This document shows, piece by piece, positions 36,430-48,309 of a stretch of DNA of 64,000 bases. Made by a program: the position numbers and the translations under genes. The stretch covers positions 23,130,593-23,194,592 of the forward strand of contig CM043875.1 of the NCBI GenBank assembly GCA_023846275.1, written 5' to 3'. The stretch's first letter is position 1, and every line of letters begins with the position of its first letter. The stretch comes from Vanilla planifolia. Its lineage: Eukaryota; Streptophyta; Magnoliopsida; Asparagales; Orchidaceae. The notes under the pieces were generated by a model. That model saw nothing but the letters and a program-made list of their open reading frames with translations. It was not told the origin of the DNA and made no database searches.

Positions 36430-37220
36430 TCAAGGGAATAAATTCTTGTGAAAAGATTAGTATGACTTAAAATTTGATTAAGGAATTGATAACCTTGGAA
36501 ATAAGGATCTATTCAAATCACCCTTCAATCTTCAAAGGATAATTTTTCCTTTATTATAAAACTAGAATGTGAATATTTCTAGAATTTAAAGATCTAGACA
36601 TTTAGGATACTATTGAACATCCATTTACTTTCCCAAGAAAACTAGTCAATAGAGAAGAAATTTAGGAGGCTAATTTTAAGTTAACTATAAAAAGAAAACA
36701 TGAAGTACAATTGAGTTTTGAAGTAATCAACATTTTGCAATGTGAACATTTTACTTTGAAACATAATAAAATCATGAACCATAGAACAACACATGAAATC
36801 AAGGAGAGCAAGATTAATATGTTAACTCATAATTATTAAATTTTTAAGATATCTTTTGACAAATATACTAAACTCTTGTTTAGAAGATTCATTAATATTT
36901 TTAATATCTTAACTAAGTTGCAAAATGTGTTTTTTAATGGTCAAAAGGTAAGGAAGATCCTTAAGATATAACCAAAAGATATGACCTGTTAGTCACACAA
37001 TTAAGGCAACTAAGGACATGTTAGAACTCTCACTTAATGAGCTCATTGGTGATCTCACAACAAATAAGATGGAACTAGCTAGGAACAAAGAAGAAATCAC
37101 TATTATTAAGGCCAAGGGTAAGAATAATTAAGAACATGTTGTAGTTAGAGTTGATTCATCCTTTGGAGTTGAGTCTTCTAGTGGTGACGAGGTAGCACTC
37201 AAAACTAGTCATTTATCTTG
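36430..37220 (+). pseudogene. Copia F gag (UBN2 domain), truncated
   Basis: Plus-strand gag remnant with one dominant frame. The helix 'KESKINMLTHNY' is at 36800-36840. 'FDKYTKLLFRRFINIFNIL' (36850-36920) corresponds to the MFTRFTDIINSL word. 'VRKILK' is at 36950, and 'IKATKDMLELSLNELIGDL' (37000-37060) is almost identical to the conserved T-L-S-L-E-E-L-I-G-S-L word. It continues with 'TTNKMELARNKEE'. The reading line ends near 37220 and no pol follows. Stops are moderate in number, so this piece is less decayed than copia alpha. Confidence 0.83.
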
Positions 37221-37229
37221 ATTATGAAA

Positions 37230-38267
37230 GATACAAATGTACTCGATCAATTACATTCATAGAAACTTATGTTCTAACTCTTTGAATAGCATATCATTTA
37301 CTTGATTTATATGGATTTTGGTACTATCAAACTAAAGATAGTTGTTGACTTGCTTCTTCTTTATATTCTTTATTATCTAATTTGCTTTCTTCTTTTTTCA
37401 ATTCTAGATTCACCAATGATTCTATCTAATCATTAAAATATTTATTATTATTTTTATAAATAACTCATCAAACACAACATATATGTTTTTATTTTTCTAA
37501 TTCTCAAATCAATTTAATAAAATTTATAACTATCTCTTTTCTATTGAAAAGAAAACAACTAATGTAAATGTAGAAAAATCATGATCAGTATCAAATTTTT
37601 CAAAAATCAAATAAATTATCTCCAAACATGTAGCATTTGTTATTTTCCTTTGAACAATCTTATTTTTTTTCCTAAGTAATATAAATTGATCTTATATTTT
37701 CCATTCCATATAATCATCATATAGATATTTATTTTTATAATTTTTTAAATTAAAATTATTTTATCTTTCTAATTTTTAAATTAATTCAACAAAACCTATG
37801 ATAGTCATATTTTTATTTTTATAAAATTTTACTCTTATAAATTTATAAAATATCGATGTCAATCACAATTCCAAATTTCTTTTTTTATCTAAACTTAAGA
37901 TTTGTGTCTAAAATAAGTTATCTTTAAAGGTCCACTAATTATTAGGTTATTTATGATTTAACTAAAAGATTATACATTTCCATTCCTTATAAAAAATCAT
38001 ATGATCGAATCACATTTCATCAAAGCATGTTATGAAGAAACTATGGTATTGACTTACAATATTTGAATTCGTCATGTAATAATTGTATGCATTGATTAAC
38101 AAGTTTTAAATGATTAAAATTGATTAATACTAAGTCTAAAAGGATTTGAACTTCTAACTTATGTTAAATAAGCTAAGAATCATAAATATTAATTAAGTCA
38201 CACAAACTCACAAAGTAAGGCTTGTCTTCATAGGTCTTAAAATATGGAGACACACCAATTCAATTAC
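37230..38267. other. AT-rich junction between two copia halves
   Basis: Extremely AT-rich, and no motif was read with confidence. It separates plus-strand copia F from minus-strand copia E; neither shows protease, integrase or RT here. Confidence 0.45.
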
Positions 38268-39590
38268 TTAAACTTTAAATTTTGGAACCCAAACCATCTT
38301 GGGTTCAATTGTGATAGTGTTTGATTGAGGTACTTTCACAAACATATTTTTCAAATATATTCCTTTAAGACTCCATTCATATTTATCTTGCTTTAAATAA
38401 ATAGATTTCTTAATTAAACAATCATAAGAAATATGTTCAAGTCTATCACAATAATTGCATAAAATATGAGATTTAGCAAGACAATTTTGGGTATACAAAT
38501 TAGCATTATTTCTTAACCACATAGTTATATCATAAAGCATGCTTGTATATATATGAAATATAATAACTTCAATTATCATTCATATGTACATATGAATATT
38601 TTAATCTATAGTTTTGAGTGAAATAAGATGTAACATTAGAACTTGTACTCACAACATTATTGTTTTTTTCATATGAGTAAAAGATAAAGCTCGTAAAGGC
38701 ACTTATGAATGAGGATAAACTTAAGAAGTAGAAGCACATAAGGGTACAGTAATAAACTTTTCTTTCAAATCAGTTAACTCCTTTTCTATCAAACAAATAT
38801 TTGCTACTTTTTCTTTCAAAATAGAATTTTCTTCTCTCAAAGAAATATTTTTATATTCTTCAGGCTAAATATGTCTCAAATTTATCAAATTTACTTTATA
38901 AAGTACTTAAATCAATAGCATGTATAAGTGAATCACTTTGAAGAAATTCATTTCTAATTTTAAGCTTATTATATTGTCCTTTTATAAGCAAACATGATGC
39001 TCTTATTTGTCATATTTCACTTTAAGTCTAGCATACATTCTAATCAATTGCTTATACTCAAATATAAGTTCATCAAAATAAATATTCAATTCATTATTAC
39101 TAATAATGTGATTGTCATTATCAGAGGTAGAAAAATGTTATGCACCTTGAGATTTAGAACTTGCTTCTGAGGTGCATAAAGTTTCTCCCTTCTTCTTTCT
39201 CTTTTCTTTTTTCTTTTAATTTCTTATTTGTTTCTTATCTTGAGTAGGAAGCATAACCCATTTGTCATATAATTCTTTAGTTCTTATATAACTTTAAAAT
39301 AAGTCTTTAGATGATAAATCTTGATTCCACTTTATTGAGATAAAGTAATTCATTCCTTTGATATTTCTTTGCCTTAGAGTTCTAGATTACTCTTCAAAAA
39401 CATTTAAATTAATAAAAAAATTTAAAATAATAATCATAAATCAACACTAATTTTTAAAATAAAAGATTTAATTTTTTTTTTACAAAATAAAATTTTCACT
39501 TTCTAACACAAGTGTATCCATGAAGTTAACAAACAAATTCACCACACAAGAAATGAAAAAAATAGAATCTTCTCTTAAGAATTTATTTTC
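38268..39590 (-). pseudogene. Copia E gag C-terminal part (Sirevirus-like)
   Basis: The best piece is the 103-codon open stretch 38268-38579 on the minus strand. It carries a perfect CCHC knuckle (CNYCDRLEHISYDC, spacing 2-4-4) at residues 41-54, then 'KMVWVPKFKV' at the end, the W-V-P-K word that precedes the protease in Sireviruses. Upstream (38600-39200) is a charged, coiled-coil-like segment with 'KKKKKGETLCTSEASS', 'YFDELIFEYKQLIRMYARLK' (cited from 39040-39100) and 'LREENSILKEKVANI', matching the long Sirevirus gag extension. The N-terminal gag is poorly readable. Pol is missing. Confidence 0.75.
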
Positions 39591-39600
39591 ATAATATAAC

Positions 39601-39614
39601 CCTCTCTAATACCA
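39601..39614 (-). promoter_or_regulatory. Primer-binding site of copia E
   Basis: The minus strand reads TGGTATTAGAGAGG, one C-to-T and one other change from the initiator-Met site. It lies 12 bp from the LTR end. Confidence 0.75.
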
Positions 39615-39626
39615 CTTGATATAATT

Positions 39627-41830
39627 TGTGCCCAGCTAATGCACAAGAGGGGTGGGAGGTGAATTATGTATTTAAACTTTTTGCTATTTTAAAAACCTTT
39701 TCTTAAATTGAAATTTAGTATTATAAATCATTGATTTAAAAATTTTGCTAAATAAAAATGTAAGAAAATAGATTTTCTTTTATGATTTTAAAAAATATTT
39801 TATACTTGATAAAGATAATTTTAAAATTTTCTTTTATATATATTTTAATTAAATATTATTAAATAAGAAAAATATCATAAATTATATAATAACAAAGAAA
39901 ATAAAAGTGATAAGATTTTTAAGTGCTTTAGCTTAACCCAAGCTTACATCCACCTCTTGTCAACCTGACCAAGATTTCACTAACAAAACTACTTTCTTTT
40001 GTAGTAGCAGATAAATGTAACCTTTACAAACCACACCCTTTTATCACAACAGGTAGAGTTCACAATCATAATTATAATTATAAAAGCTTACAATATTGAA
40101 GAATAATATAAAATAATAATTACTCATAATATTTTATTATTCACTTATAAAAGCATATATATACAAGTCTAAGAATTATGATGTTTGAATATGAGTTTAT
40201 AATTAAAAATTATTGAAACAATCTAAATAACTTAGTTTTGAAATATTAAATCTAAAAGAGTTATCAATATGTTCTAATATTATTAAAAAAAAAGAATAAA
40301 CAAAGATTCTATTATATTATGATCTTTTCCAAAAAAATAAAAAGAATAAAAAAATAAATAATTAATTATAAATAAGACACTAGTAAGATGCACAATTAAA
40401 GAAAATGTTATAGAAAAAAATGAGTCGCAGGCATGGCTCTAGCAAAGGCATGAAAATCGGATTGCAATTCTCAAATTTATACCTTCTCTTCTCAAAATAT
40501 TGATGTAGAAAGGTTAAATTAGTCTCTTTTCAACTCCTAAGATTCCTCTATTTATATTAAAATATTTTAGATTAAAATAATATTTTCTTAATGGCTAAAA
40601 AGGTCCCCAAAATAGTCTAACATTTTGGCACTCAAAAGAAACACAAACAGCTTTTTAAAATACTGATAACAAGAGGGAACAACCACTGCCATCTAATTTG
40701 GGTGGACAAAACAAGGGTTGCTCGATCAAAAGGCTAAATAAATAGTTCAGATCTAATCTTGATGCCCAAGAGCAATGTGCACTAAGGCAGAAATGATCTC
40801 AATCATTTGATTACGTTTTATAGATGGATGTCTAGATGAAATGCACTATTCACAAATACGGAGAAGATCTTAATTATTTAATTAATCTTGTTAGATGGAC
40901 AGATATATCAAATATACTATTCACAAAAGTATGCATGATCCAGACCTTTTGATCTCAAAAATGCACAATCAAATAGCACTAAGTTGGTCTAGCTTTGGAT
41001 ATAATAAGAGCAAAAATCTTAGTCCTGCTTGCTCTAATAGCAATGTATATTTCATATTATAAGCATTCCTCTCCTCTTATAATTTGAGTCAGTACATGGG
41101 GTTGGCTCCCCCCTTGTGTGCTCAAGAATTCAGACCCTGAGCCACTTGTGTACTTTACAGGGTTGCTTATTACATAGGATAATGGGTCATACTTGACCCA
41201 CTTCATTACTTAATATTTCATGAGTCAGACATGACTCATTATGCTTCCAAGTTTCATTGGGTTTGATCGAGCTCAAGCCTAACCTGGTTTAATTCATACA
41301 ATTCATAACTCACGGCTCCTAAGGACCATTGCCCAGTACTTCATGTCACTTGGCCAGATCTTATGGGCTTGGTCATGTGGTGGGTTCTTTGGCCAAATTT
41401 TTTGTTTTCAAAAAATATCTTTATATATTTATTATTTTTTTATTACTTTTAAAAGAAATTTTCTATCTATTAAAATAAAAAAAATATTTTTGTAACTACT
41501 AAAATGATAATACATAAGAAATCAGTAATAATACCTATGAATGAATAATATTATGTAACCTAATTATGTCATATATAATCAAGTCATATGATAAATAATC
41601 AAACTAGTAGTTATTTTGGAGATGGACTCCTAATGATCAGTTACTCCAAGAGTTTGATCAACAACTTGAAATATCATTTAAGTCACAGCTAGAGTATAAC
41701 CACCAACAAAGCTTGACATTACTTCACTTATGAATTACTCCATGAGACATCTGGTCAAAGCTCTTTAATTGATTGGCCCTATAAAAGCTTGAGATACATG
41801 ACCTCAAAGACACTAAAAAAATATTAAAGA
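39627..41830 (-). repeat. 5' LTR of copia E (Sirevirus-like)
   Basis: The plus strand starts 'tgtgcccagctaat' and 'gcacaagaggggtgggagg', the inverse of the Sirevirus LTR end. It shares order and scattered identity with 51586-53345: 'ggtgaattatgt', 'ttacatccat/cacct', 'tgaatgtctagatg', 'ctattcacaaat', 'gactcattatgc'. The outer end is approximate. Confidence 0.65.
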
Positions 41831-42037
41831 AATAAACACTATCGTTTTGCTTTCATTAAACAAGTAGTGCCTTGACCAAGGGGACAAGAAAGGTGACCAT
41901 GTAGTATGTTAAGAAGAAAAGTGACTAAATTGAACAAGGGTTTTGTTTGGCTTGTTTAAGAAGACATACTACAATGAAAAATGATTTGAATACTTCTGAA
42001 GTATTTTATATAAAAATAAGTATTTTGTGAAAAATGT
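41831..42037. other. Unassigned spacer
   Basis: Nothing recognised between the Sirevirus-like LTR and the next LTR-like region. Confidence 0.4.
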
Positions 42038-42252
42038 GATGAACCTTTTGTTTGTAATAAAATAAAAAGATAAAGAATAAAAAAATTATAGAATAGATAT
42101 CATTGAGTTATTAAGTAGGCAAACTAAATAATTATGATATAAATTTATAAATTATAAATTACTTTGATAGTATATGTAATGTGAGTATAATGCATGATAT
42201 TGATTCATCTATATATGTTCTAATATATGAGATAGCATTTTATCAATGAGTA

Positions 42253-42321
<69 letters not shown>

Positions 42322-43537
42322 TGTGTGTGTGTTGTGTAGATATGTGTGTGTGTATGTATATATATGTTATGATTATCATAACATAACATAAGAAAAGAAA
42401 GAGAATGAATGAATTAAAATGAAAAAAATGAAAGAAAATAATTAGCTAAATAAACTCGATGATTTAAAAAGTCACAAAAATGTGAAAAATTAGAGGAATG
42501 AGATTTTCTCTATGATCATATCTCATAGCTACCTAATATGATTTGAACACTTATAGAAGCTTGATTTAGGATGAGAAATAGAGACCCTATTATTAGTTGT
42601 ACTTCATACATAATGATGTCTAATGGTTTTGTGATAGAGATGACATCTAATGTCATTCATGTTATTATGAGCACATTGGTGTTAAGGAATGACAAGCAAA
42701 GAACAATGTTTATTAGTACTTTAATATATGTCAATAATATCAAAGAGATGACTTCAATAGCTTGGTAAGCTATCAATGAAGGTCTCGAAATATGATTGAA
42801 GCCATGAAGATATAATATGATAAGTATGCCATGGAGTAGGGATGGTGATCATTGAGAAAACCAGGGCCTTAAAAGAGAGATGAGAAAGATAAAAAGATGA
42901 AAAAGTATAGGTATAAAAGAAATAAAAAATATTAATACTATATGATATTAGTACTATATGATAATTATATATATACATAAGCATGATACATACGAGCATA
43001 TACAAAGAGATTTAGCACATTTATATATTTTTCTAATGTCATGCATCTTTTTATTGCCATAATATTATTTACATGATATATACTATAATTTAATGCTCCC
43101 TTATTTACTTGTAGTTAGTAGTTAACTTATTAAGCATATTATGCTTATACCTACTTTTGTTATAGGTTTGAACTCAAAAATGCACAAAGCTAAGGGTTCC
43201 TAGAGGTTTGTGGCATGGAACCTTGAATGAGAAAGCATGTTTTTTTTTTGCAACTTTTTAAGATATTTCATATGAGATGAAGTTGTGTTATACCTATATG
43301 ATAGTTGAAGTATTAAAACATTATTATAACATTCATTATTCATCTACAAGAATTCTATTCATGGCCATTTATTTAGTTATATATTTTATGTGATGCATAG
43401 ATTTGCAATGTTTTCATAACATCTATTCAATTTTAAATGGTGTCCTCAAGATTTTTTTGCTTACCTTATATTTATTTTGTAAGCTTTTTGAGAATTTTAT
43501 CTAGTTTATTTATTATTTGGTAGGGTGAGACCTGACA
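42038..43537 (+). repeat. Probable plus-strand LTR L
   Basis: It begins tgtgatgaacc and ends ggtgagacctgaca, like the solo LTR at 47856-49907 (tgtaacagccc ... ggtgcctgata). It contains the TA/TG microsatellite and a 'ttaagcatattatgcttat' palindrome at 43128-43146. No duplication of flanking bases was seen. Short open stretches at 42571-42768 and 42754-43005 have no family resemblance. Confidence 0.4.
42251..42365. repeat. Compound (TA)n(TG)n microsatellite
   Basis: Roughly 14 TA units pass into about 26 TG units, then interrupted TG and TA runs. This is the longest alternating purine-pyrimidine tract in the window. Confidence 0.97.
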
Positions 43538-43694
43538 CTAAGCATTTTAAAATTCCATTTTCTCCATATTCATAATTTTAAATTGACAATTCTTCCTTAT
43601 ATTCCATCCATTCTTTTCATATGCATAGACATACAATTTACATACATATGCAACATGTCATATCCATGCAATTAATATAACATAATCCACCTAA

Positions 43695-43706
43695 CCACTG
43701 ATACTA
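43695..43706 (-). promoter_or_regulatory. Primer-site-like sequence of gypsy D
   Basis: The minus strand reads TAGTATCAGTGG, 9 of 12 matches to the initiator-Met site, two bases from the LTR edge at 43709. Confidence 0.55.
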
Positions 43707-43708
43707 TT

Positions 43709-43732
43709 TGCAGTTATTTATATCATCCTACA

Positions 43733-43767
<35 letters not shown>

Positions 43768-45506
43768 GTAACAAGTACAACATAATATAAGGACTATTGG
43801 TTTGGATCTTTTGTGGTATCAATGTACATCAATTTATCTTAAAACAAAGTACATGAGCTTATTCATTTTTACCTGTGCTCCTTATCCCTTATGATGTTCA
43901 ACTAAAATATTAGTGCCAATAAATAGGATGATTCAACCATCATTGGCTTAATATAATAAATAAAACAAGATATAGTGTATAAAAACATTAAAAGTAATTT
44001 GGCCATGCCACATGCGATGTCTTAATATAGCAATCACTTGCACATTACATTCTACCATACATATGTAAGCTTAATAGGTGCAGTTAATCTTTTCATTCCT
44101 TTTTATTTAATTGACACTCTTGGCCTTCATTCTTGTTTTCTTTTCTTATTAATAATCCACCCTCATTGCATCATTGCATGTTCATACAATCCTGGGAGGC
44201 TCATTCAGTGCAACACCCTTAAGATGTTCACTGAGATCCCTTGACTAATCATATAATCCTCAAAAGCCTACTTAGTGTCATACCCTTAAGATGTTAACCA
44301 AGCTCCATTCAGTAATCACATAATCCTAAGAAGTTGTTTTAGTGTCATATGACTAGGATGTTAACTGAGCTTTATTAACCAATCACATATTCCTAGGAAA
44401 CTTAGTTAGTATTGTACCCCTACTCTTAAGATGTTGGCCAAGCTCCATTAACCAATGACATAATTCTAGGAGGCTCACTCAATCTCATTCATTAAAATGT
44501 TAATCAAGCTCCTTTAACCAATCACATAACCTTACGAGGCTAACTCAATGTCATAATCTTAGGTTGTTAATTAAAATCCATTAGTTTATCACACAATCTT
44601 GGGAGGCTCACTCAATGTCAATCCTATAAGATATTAATTGAGTTCCATTTGGCCATATGTTTTTTACCAACACATAACGAAACATATTATTTCGTTCTAT
44701 TTTGTTGTCAATCACATGCTATCACATATAACTCAATAATACTCATGCATCAACTTATCAAGTAATGTAATGAATAAAAGTACAACATGAATCAAAGTAA
44801 CTTTATAGCATCATTTGAAAATCATATCATGTTGAAAAATTATAGTATATCATAACAATAAAAAATGCACTTCTACAATGTGCTTACATTCCTACACAAG
44901 AAAATACTATCATTGTCAAGCTTATCATGATATTTAAGCAATGAGTACAAGTTGTTAATTACCATAGCAAGGTAGCATCTTAATGCACATCATGTAGAAG
45001 CAATGATACACCACAATATTACACACATGCATCTCCTTGATAAATGCTAGTTGATCTATTGTCTCCTTCTCCATGCCAAACTAATGAGTGCACAAAAATA
45101 AGTAATGCAATGATGAGAGGAATTAGGGTTGGGAATTATATATATATATATATATACTTAAGATTTTATTCAATATAGATCTTTTAAACTTCCACAATTT
45201 CAAATGGCCTCCAATCTAGATAAAATGAGAACCTTTGGACTTTTCTTAATGAGCTTTATTCTTGAATCCATTCTTCCATAATGTAAAACCTTCTTCCTAT
45301 ACTTTTGGTTATAGGAAATTGTATTCTAAAATCATTCTTCAAAATAAAAAAATATACATGAGAATCAATACTTGATATTCATAGGAGAAATTTGAAACAT
45401 TTTATTTTTTGGCATTTTTGGAAGGCTTTATGAGATGGTATATGTTCACACAAAAATCTATATTACCAATAAAGTTTTATTGCCATGAGAATTTGAGGAT
45501 GCTACA
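43709..45506 (-). repeat. 5' LTR of gypsy D
   Basis: The plus strand runs TGcagttatt ... gctaCA. Its right two thirds align with 32834-34157. It includes (TA)n tracts at 43737-43766 and 45139-45157 and a seven-copy minisatellite. The minus-strand start (TGTAGCATCCTC) abuts gypsy H coding. Confidence 0.75.
44183..44656. repeat. 67-bp LTR minisatellite, 7 copies
   Basis: Seven tandem units of 66-73 bp with the core 'cacataatcctaggaggctcactcaatg' (20 bp: cacataatcctaggaggctc) and 'aagatgttaaccaagctcca'. Copies are diverged from each other, so the array is not very recent. The equivalent site in the other LTR (32834-32967) has two copies. Confidence 0.88.
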
Positions 45507-45511
45507 ATTAG

Positions 45512-46385
45512 TCCATAATATAATTTGGATAGTGTGTTATGTATATAAAGGGTTTCACCGAAGGTCTCTAGTTCTTATTCTAGATCATCTTTGACCTCAA
45601 CTATAACCTCTTCGACTACTTGATCAACATCCTTCTCCTCACCTTCTATCTCAGACTCCATCACTAAGGATTAGGTGATGTAATGTATGATAATGTGTCC
45701 CTTTTCACCACCTCTAAGGCATTCAATAAATGAGTTTCTTGGAGCTTGAGATGTGGATGGGGTTGATTATTTCAATTTAGTTGAAGTTAGAAAGCTTTTG
45801 GAGTTATGCTTGAAGAAAGGCCATAGGTGGAAATGGACTTAGTGAAAGGACATAAGAGTAGTGCTTTCTTGACCTTTCAAAAGGTAATGGAATGAAAAAA
45901 CTCCACTTCTCATGTAACTTAGTAAGCATCCTCATGGGTAGTGACATTACTAGAGTATAAATTTTCTTAAAAGTAATCATACAAGCCATTATGAAATCTA
46001 GTTAAGACTACTTGTGGTGGCTTTAAAACTACACAATGATGGAGGTATTTTTTAGGCTTGGTGATGTACTTGTTGATAGCTTTGGTCCCTTTGGATAATC
46101 TCTGCCATTGAACCAAAACTTTCCCCACAAACTATATGAATACATACTTTTCCTTAATTTGAAATTCCATTTACCTAATAATTCAATGATTCAAATCACT
46201 AACAACATATTATTGCCCAAAGTTTTATACATAGAGATGGGTTTTAGTAATAAGTTTGGTTTTGGCAAACAAATATTATCATCAACTACTTATGCAACTC
46301 CATTAAAAATAATGGTTTATACCATTTTTCAATTGATATATACTTTTGAATCTTGCTTACCATCAAGGAAAGGGACTTAATGATG
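45512..46385 (-). pseudogene. Gypsy H gag and acidic linker, interrupted
   Basis: Minus strand. The gag start word 'FLDGKQDSKVYINWKMV' is at 46320-46375 (usual FxGKxDPExYLxWExKV). The following ~550 bp are frameshifted gag. Near 45600-45690 comes an acidic linker, 'ESEIEGEEKDVDQVVEEVIVEV', quoted by its EGEEKDVDQ core, as precedes the protease in chromoviruses. The line stops exactly where the gypsy D LTR begins (45506), so H was interrupted by D. Open stretches 45804-45989 (minus) and 46108-46380 (plus) are an out-of-frame piece and an antisense shadow. Confidence 0.68.
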
Positions 46386-47300
46386 TGTTGACCACCATCT
46401 TCCTCATTGGAAGGGTCCTACCTAGTGGTCAAGGACAATGACAAAGTAAAGGGTGTAGGTATGCTCATGACTCCTTGAAGGGTGAGTTGATTATTGAATG
46501 TTAGCATCATCGTCTTAATTTCTAGAAATTCATGATGGATAGATTAGTGTTTTGTTGGGATGTGTAAATGAGATAGTCTCATCCTAAATGCATGGGCTTG
46601 TAAGTGCATTTCTTAGTATTATTCTAGGAAATGGAACAACCTTCTCACTAATGACCCTTGCTAAATTGAATGTGATGTGAATTCTCAACCTTTTTTTTAT
46701 CTTTTGACTTAATGATAAAAATGTTCTTATTATTTTTATGTTATTTATAGTGTAATTCTCAAAAAAACTTTGAAGACAAAGAAAAAAGAAATTTTATTGT
46801 TTAAAATTTTTTATAAATAAAAATTTACTAAAATTAACAAAACTTTTACAATTTCCCATTTTGCTATCTTTTTATTGTAACAATTTTCTATATATAGTTT
46901 TACTAGGTTTTTAAAATTCTTTTGTTTGCTATCTTGTTTTTATAATTGTAATTTTTTAAAGTTGTTTTTGTTTTTATAGAAGGATGATAAATGAATAATT
47001 ATAATAAATTAGAGGAAAAAATAAAAAAATATTTTAATAAAAGGAAAGTGTTGCAAATAAGAAAAGTAAAGAAAAAGTGTTATAATTAAGGAGATTAAGA
47101 AATCTTTAAAAAAAATAAAGTGTTTTGATAAAGAAGATTACTTAAATAAGAAATTATAGTAAATAAAATAAATATTATATTTAAATGCTTAAATTAAATA
47201 AGAAAAACTAAAGGTTGTATTAGAATTATAAGGACAAGGGTTAACTTATGACTATTTTGTTCCAAAACTTGTTCCAATATTGTTTCTTATTTTAGTGGGA
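46386..47300. other. Gypsy H leader and AT-rich spacer
   Basis: 46386-46690 is probably the untranslated leader of gypsy H on the minus strand; its LTR was not found. 46690-47240 is AT-rich with nothing recognisable. LINE coding starts soon after. Confidence 0.4.
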
Positions 47301-47339
47301 ATTCTAGGCATTACAACTATCCCAAAAGAGATCATGACC

Positions 47340-47855
47340 TAAGAGGGTTCGACCAAGTTTGGAGTTTAGAAGGTGTCAACAAATTTAAGGTGAGATATTC
47401 AACCTCTTCAAATTATCATCTATTAATGACCTCTTCATAGTTTGGCATGCTGAGGTATAGTCAATTGAGTGGTAGTACTCTACCCTTGAACAAACAGACC
47501 CTAGAGTTATCTTTCAAAAAGGACAATTTGGAGAAGATACCCTTGTGATGAAGTACTTGGGACAACTAATCCAGTTCAAATTGCCAATATGCCTATCAAA
47601 ATTTGTGAGGTTTAGTGGCAATTCTATTATTATAGAGTAACTCACAACATTCATTACCTACCTAACATTCACAAGTATATGCATAAGAGTTGATTCCTTA
47701 GGTAACATTCAAAATTCAATCTTAGTCACCCTAGTATAAAAATTCTTGCAAATAGAAGTGGAATATGATAACCTCCTCCTATAAGTTTTCCAACTTGTTT
47801 GAACACATTGCCTCATCATGTGCCATAATGGAAATCGTGATTTTTGCTTTGATCT
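47340..47855 (+). pseudogene. LINE ORF1 fragment (DUF4283/zinc-knuckle type)
   Basis: Plus strand. The segment 'LPICLSKFVRFSGNSIIIE' (47580-47640; usual LPxELWxxExLxxIGxxIG), 'ITYLTFTSICIRVD' (47650-47700; usual YARICVEVD), 'NSILVTLV' and 'QIEVEYDNLLL' (47745-47790; usual xVxYExLPxxCxxC) follows the plant L1 ORF1 pattern. The next residues begin a Cys-rich knuckle ('CLIMCHNGN'). At that point the solo LTR interrupts the frame. Confidence 0.72.
47851..47855. repeat. Target-site duplication, left (gatct)
   Basis: The five bases gatct immediately before the solo LTR are repeated at 49908-49912 after it. Confidence 0.9.
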
Positions 47856-48149
47856 TGTAACAGCCCTAGTTTTCTCTTATTTGTATTTTTATATTTTTTT
47901 ATAGAAAGAGCTCTGTGAGACGAATCCAACGATGTTTAATTTGTAATTTTCGGAGCTCTAATGAATAAATTATGAATTTTTGAAGATTTGGGATAAATTT
48001 GTAACGTAGAGGATAGATCTGTAAATTTTAAATGTCGGCTTAGTTCAAATCCGATTGGCGGAGGATATATTTGCAAATATAAAATTTAGAGGGGGTTTTC
48101 TACAAAATGCGGTTCACGACCCTTCCATTTAGTCGGTTTCGGCCGCGGC

Positions 48150-48156
48150 TATAAAA
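48150..48156 (+). promoter_or_regulatory. TATA box of the solo LTR
   Basis: TATAAAA within 'ggctataaaagccg', a short inverted repeat. It lies just upstream of the CpG-rich transcribed part of the LTR. Confidence 0.75.
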
Positions 48157-48309
48157 GCCGACTTTGCGCGTTTGGAACGTGTTTCTGCGAACGCTGCGGC
48201 GAGGCACGGCGGCGAGGAAATTTTGTGATTTTCGACACGCGACGACAACGGCCAACGAAGGTGAGAATTTTATTTTCTTTGTTGTTTTATAAGATTTTCG
48301 GGGAGCGGC

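Larger units (their letters stand above)
32834..45506 (-). mobile_element. Ty3/gypsy element D with later insertions
   Basis: Two same-orientation LTR copies (32834-34157 and 43709-45506) flank the region. The minus-strand element has a primer-like site (43695-43706) beside the right LTR, and a polypurine tract (34158-34172) beside the left one. The only internal coding found is the RT end and RNase H at 34290-34650. The space between is filled with two Sirevirus-like copia pieces (34690-41830) and another LTR (42038-43537). Its right LTR interrupts the gag-protease region of gypsy H. The left LTR is cut short at its minisatellite. Gag, most RT and all integrase are missing. Confidence 0.75.

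Noticed and set aside
43128..43146. Palindrome ttaagcatattatgcttat as a regulatory site or terminator
   Set aside because: A single AT-rich palindrome in an LTR-like sequence, with no further support.
44183..44656. CRISPR-like array
   Set aside because: The ~67-bp units are contiguous, without spacers of unrelated sequence, and lie in an LTR of a plant retroelement. It is a minisatellite.
46108..46380. 90-codon plus-strand open stretch
   Set aside because: Antisense to the gypsy H gag, which reads on the minus strand with family motifs.
26590..46385. Idea that gypsy H gag and gypsy C pol are one element split by D
   Set aside because: Gypsy C has its own gag and LTR-like 5' end (28815-30150), and the H gag wording differs, so they are separate elements.
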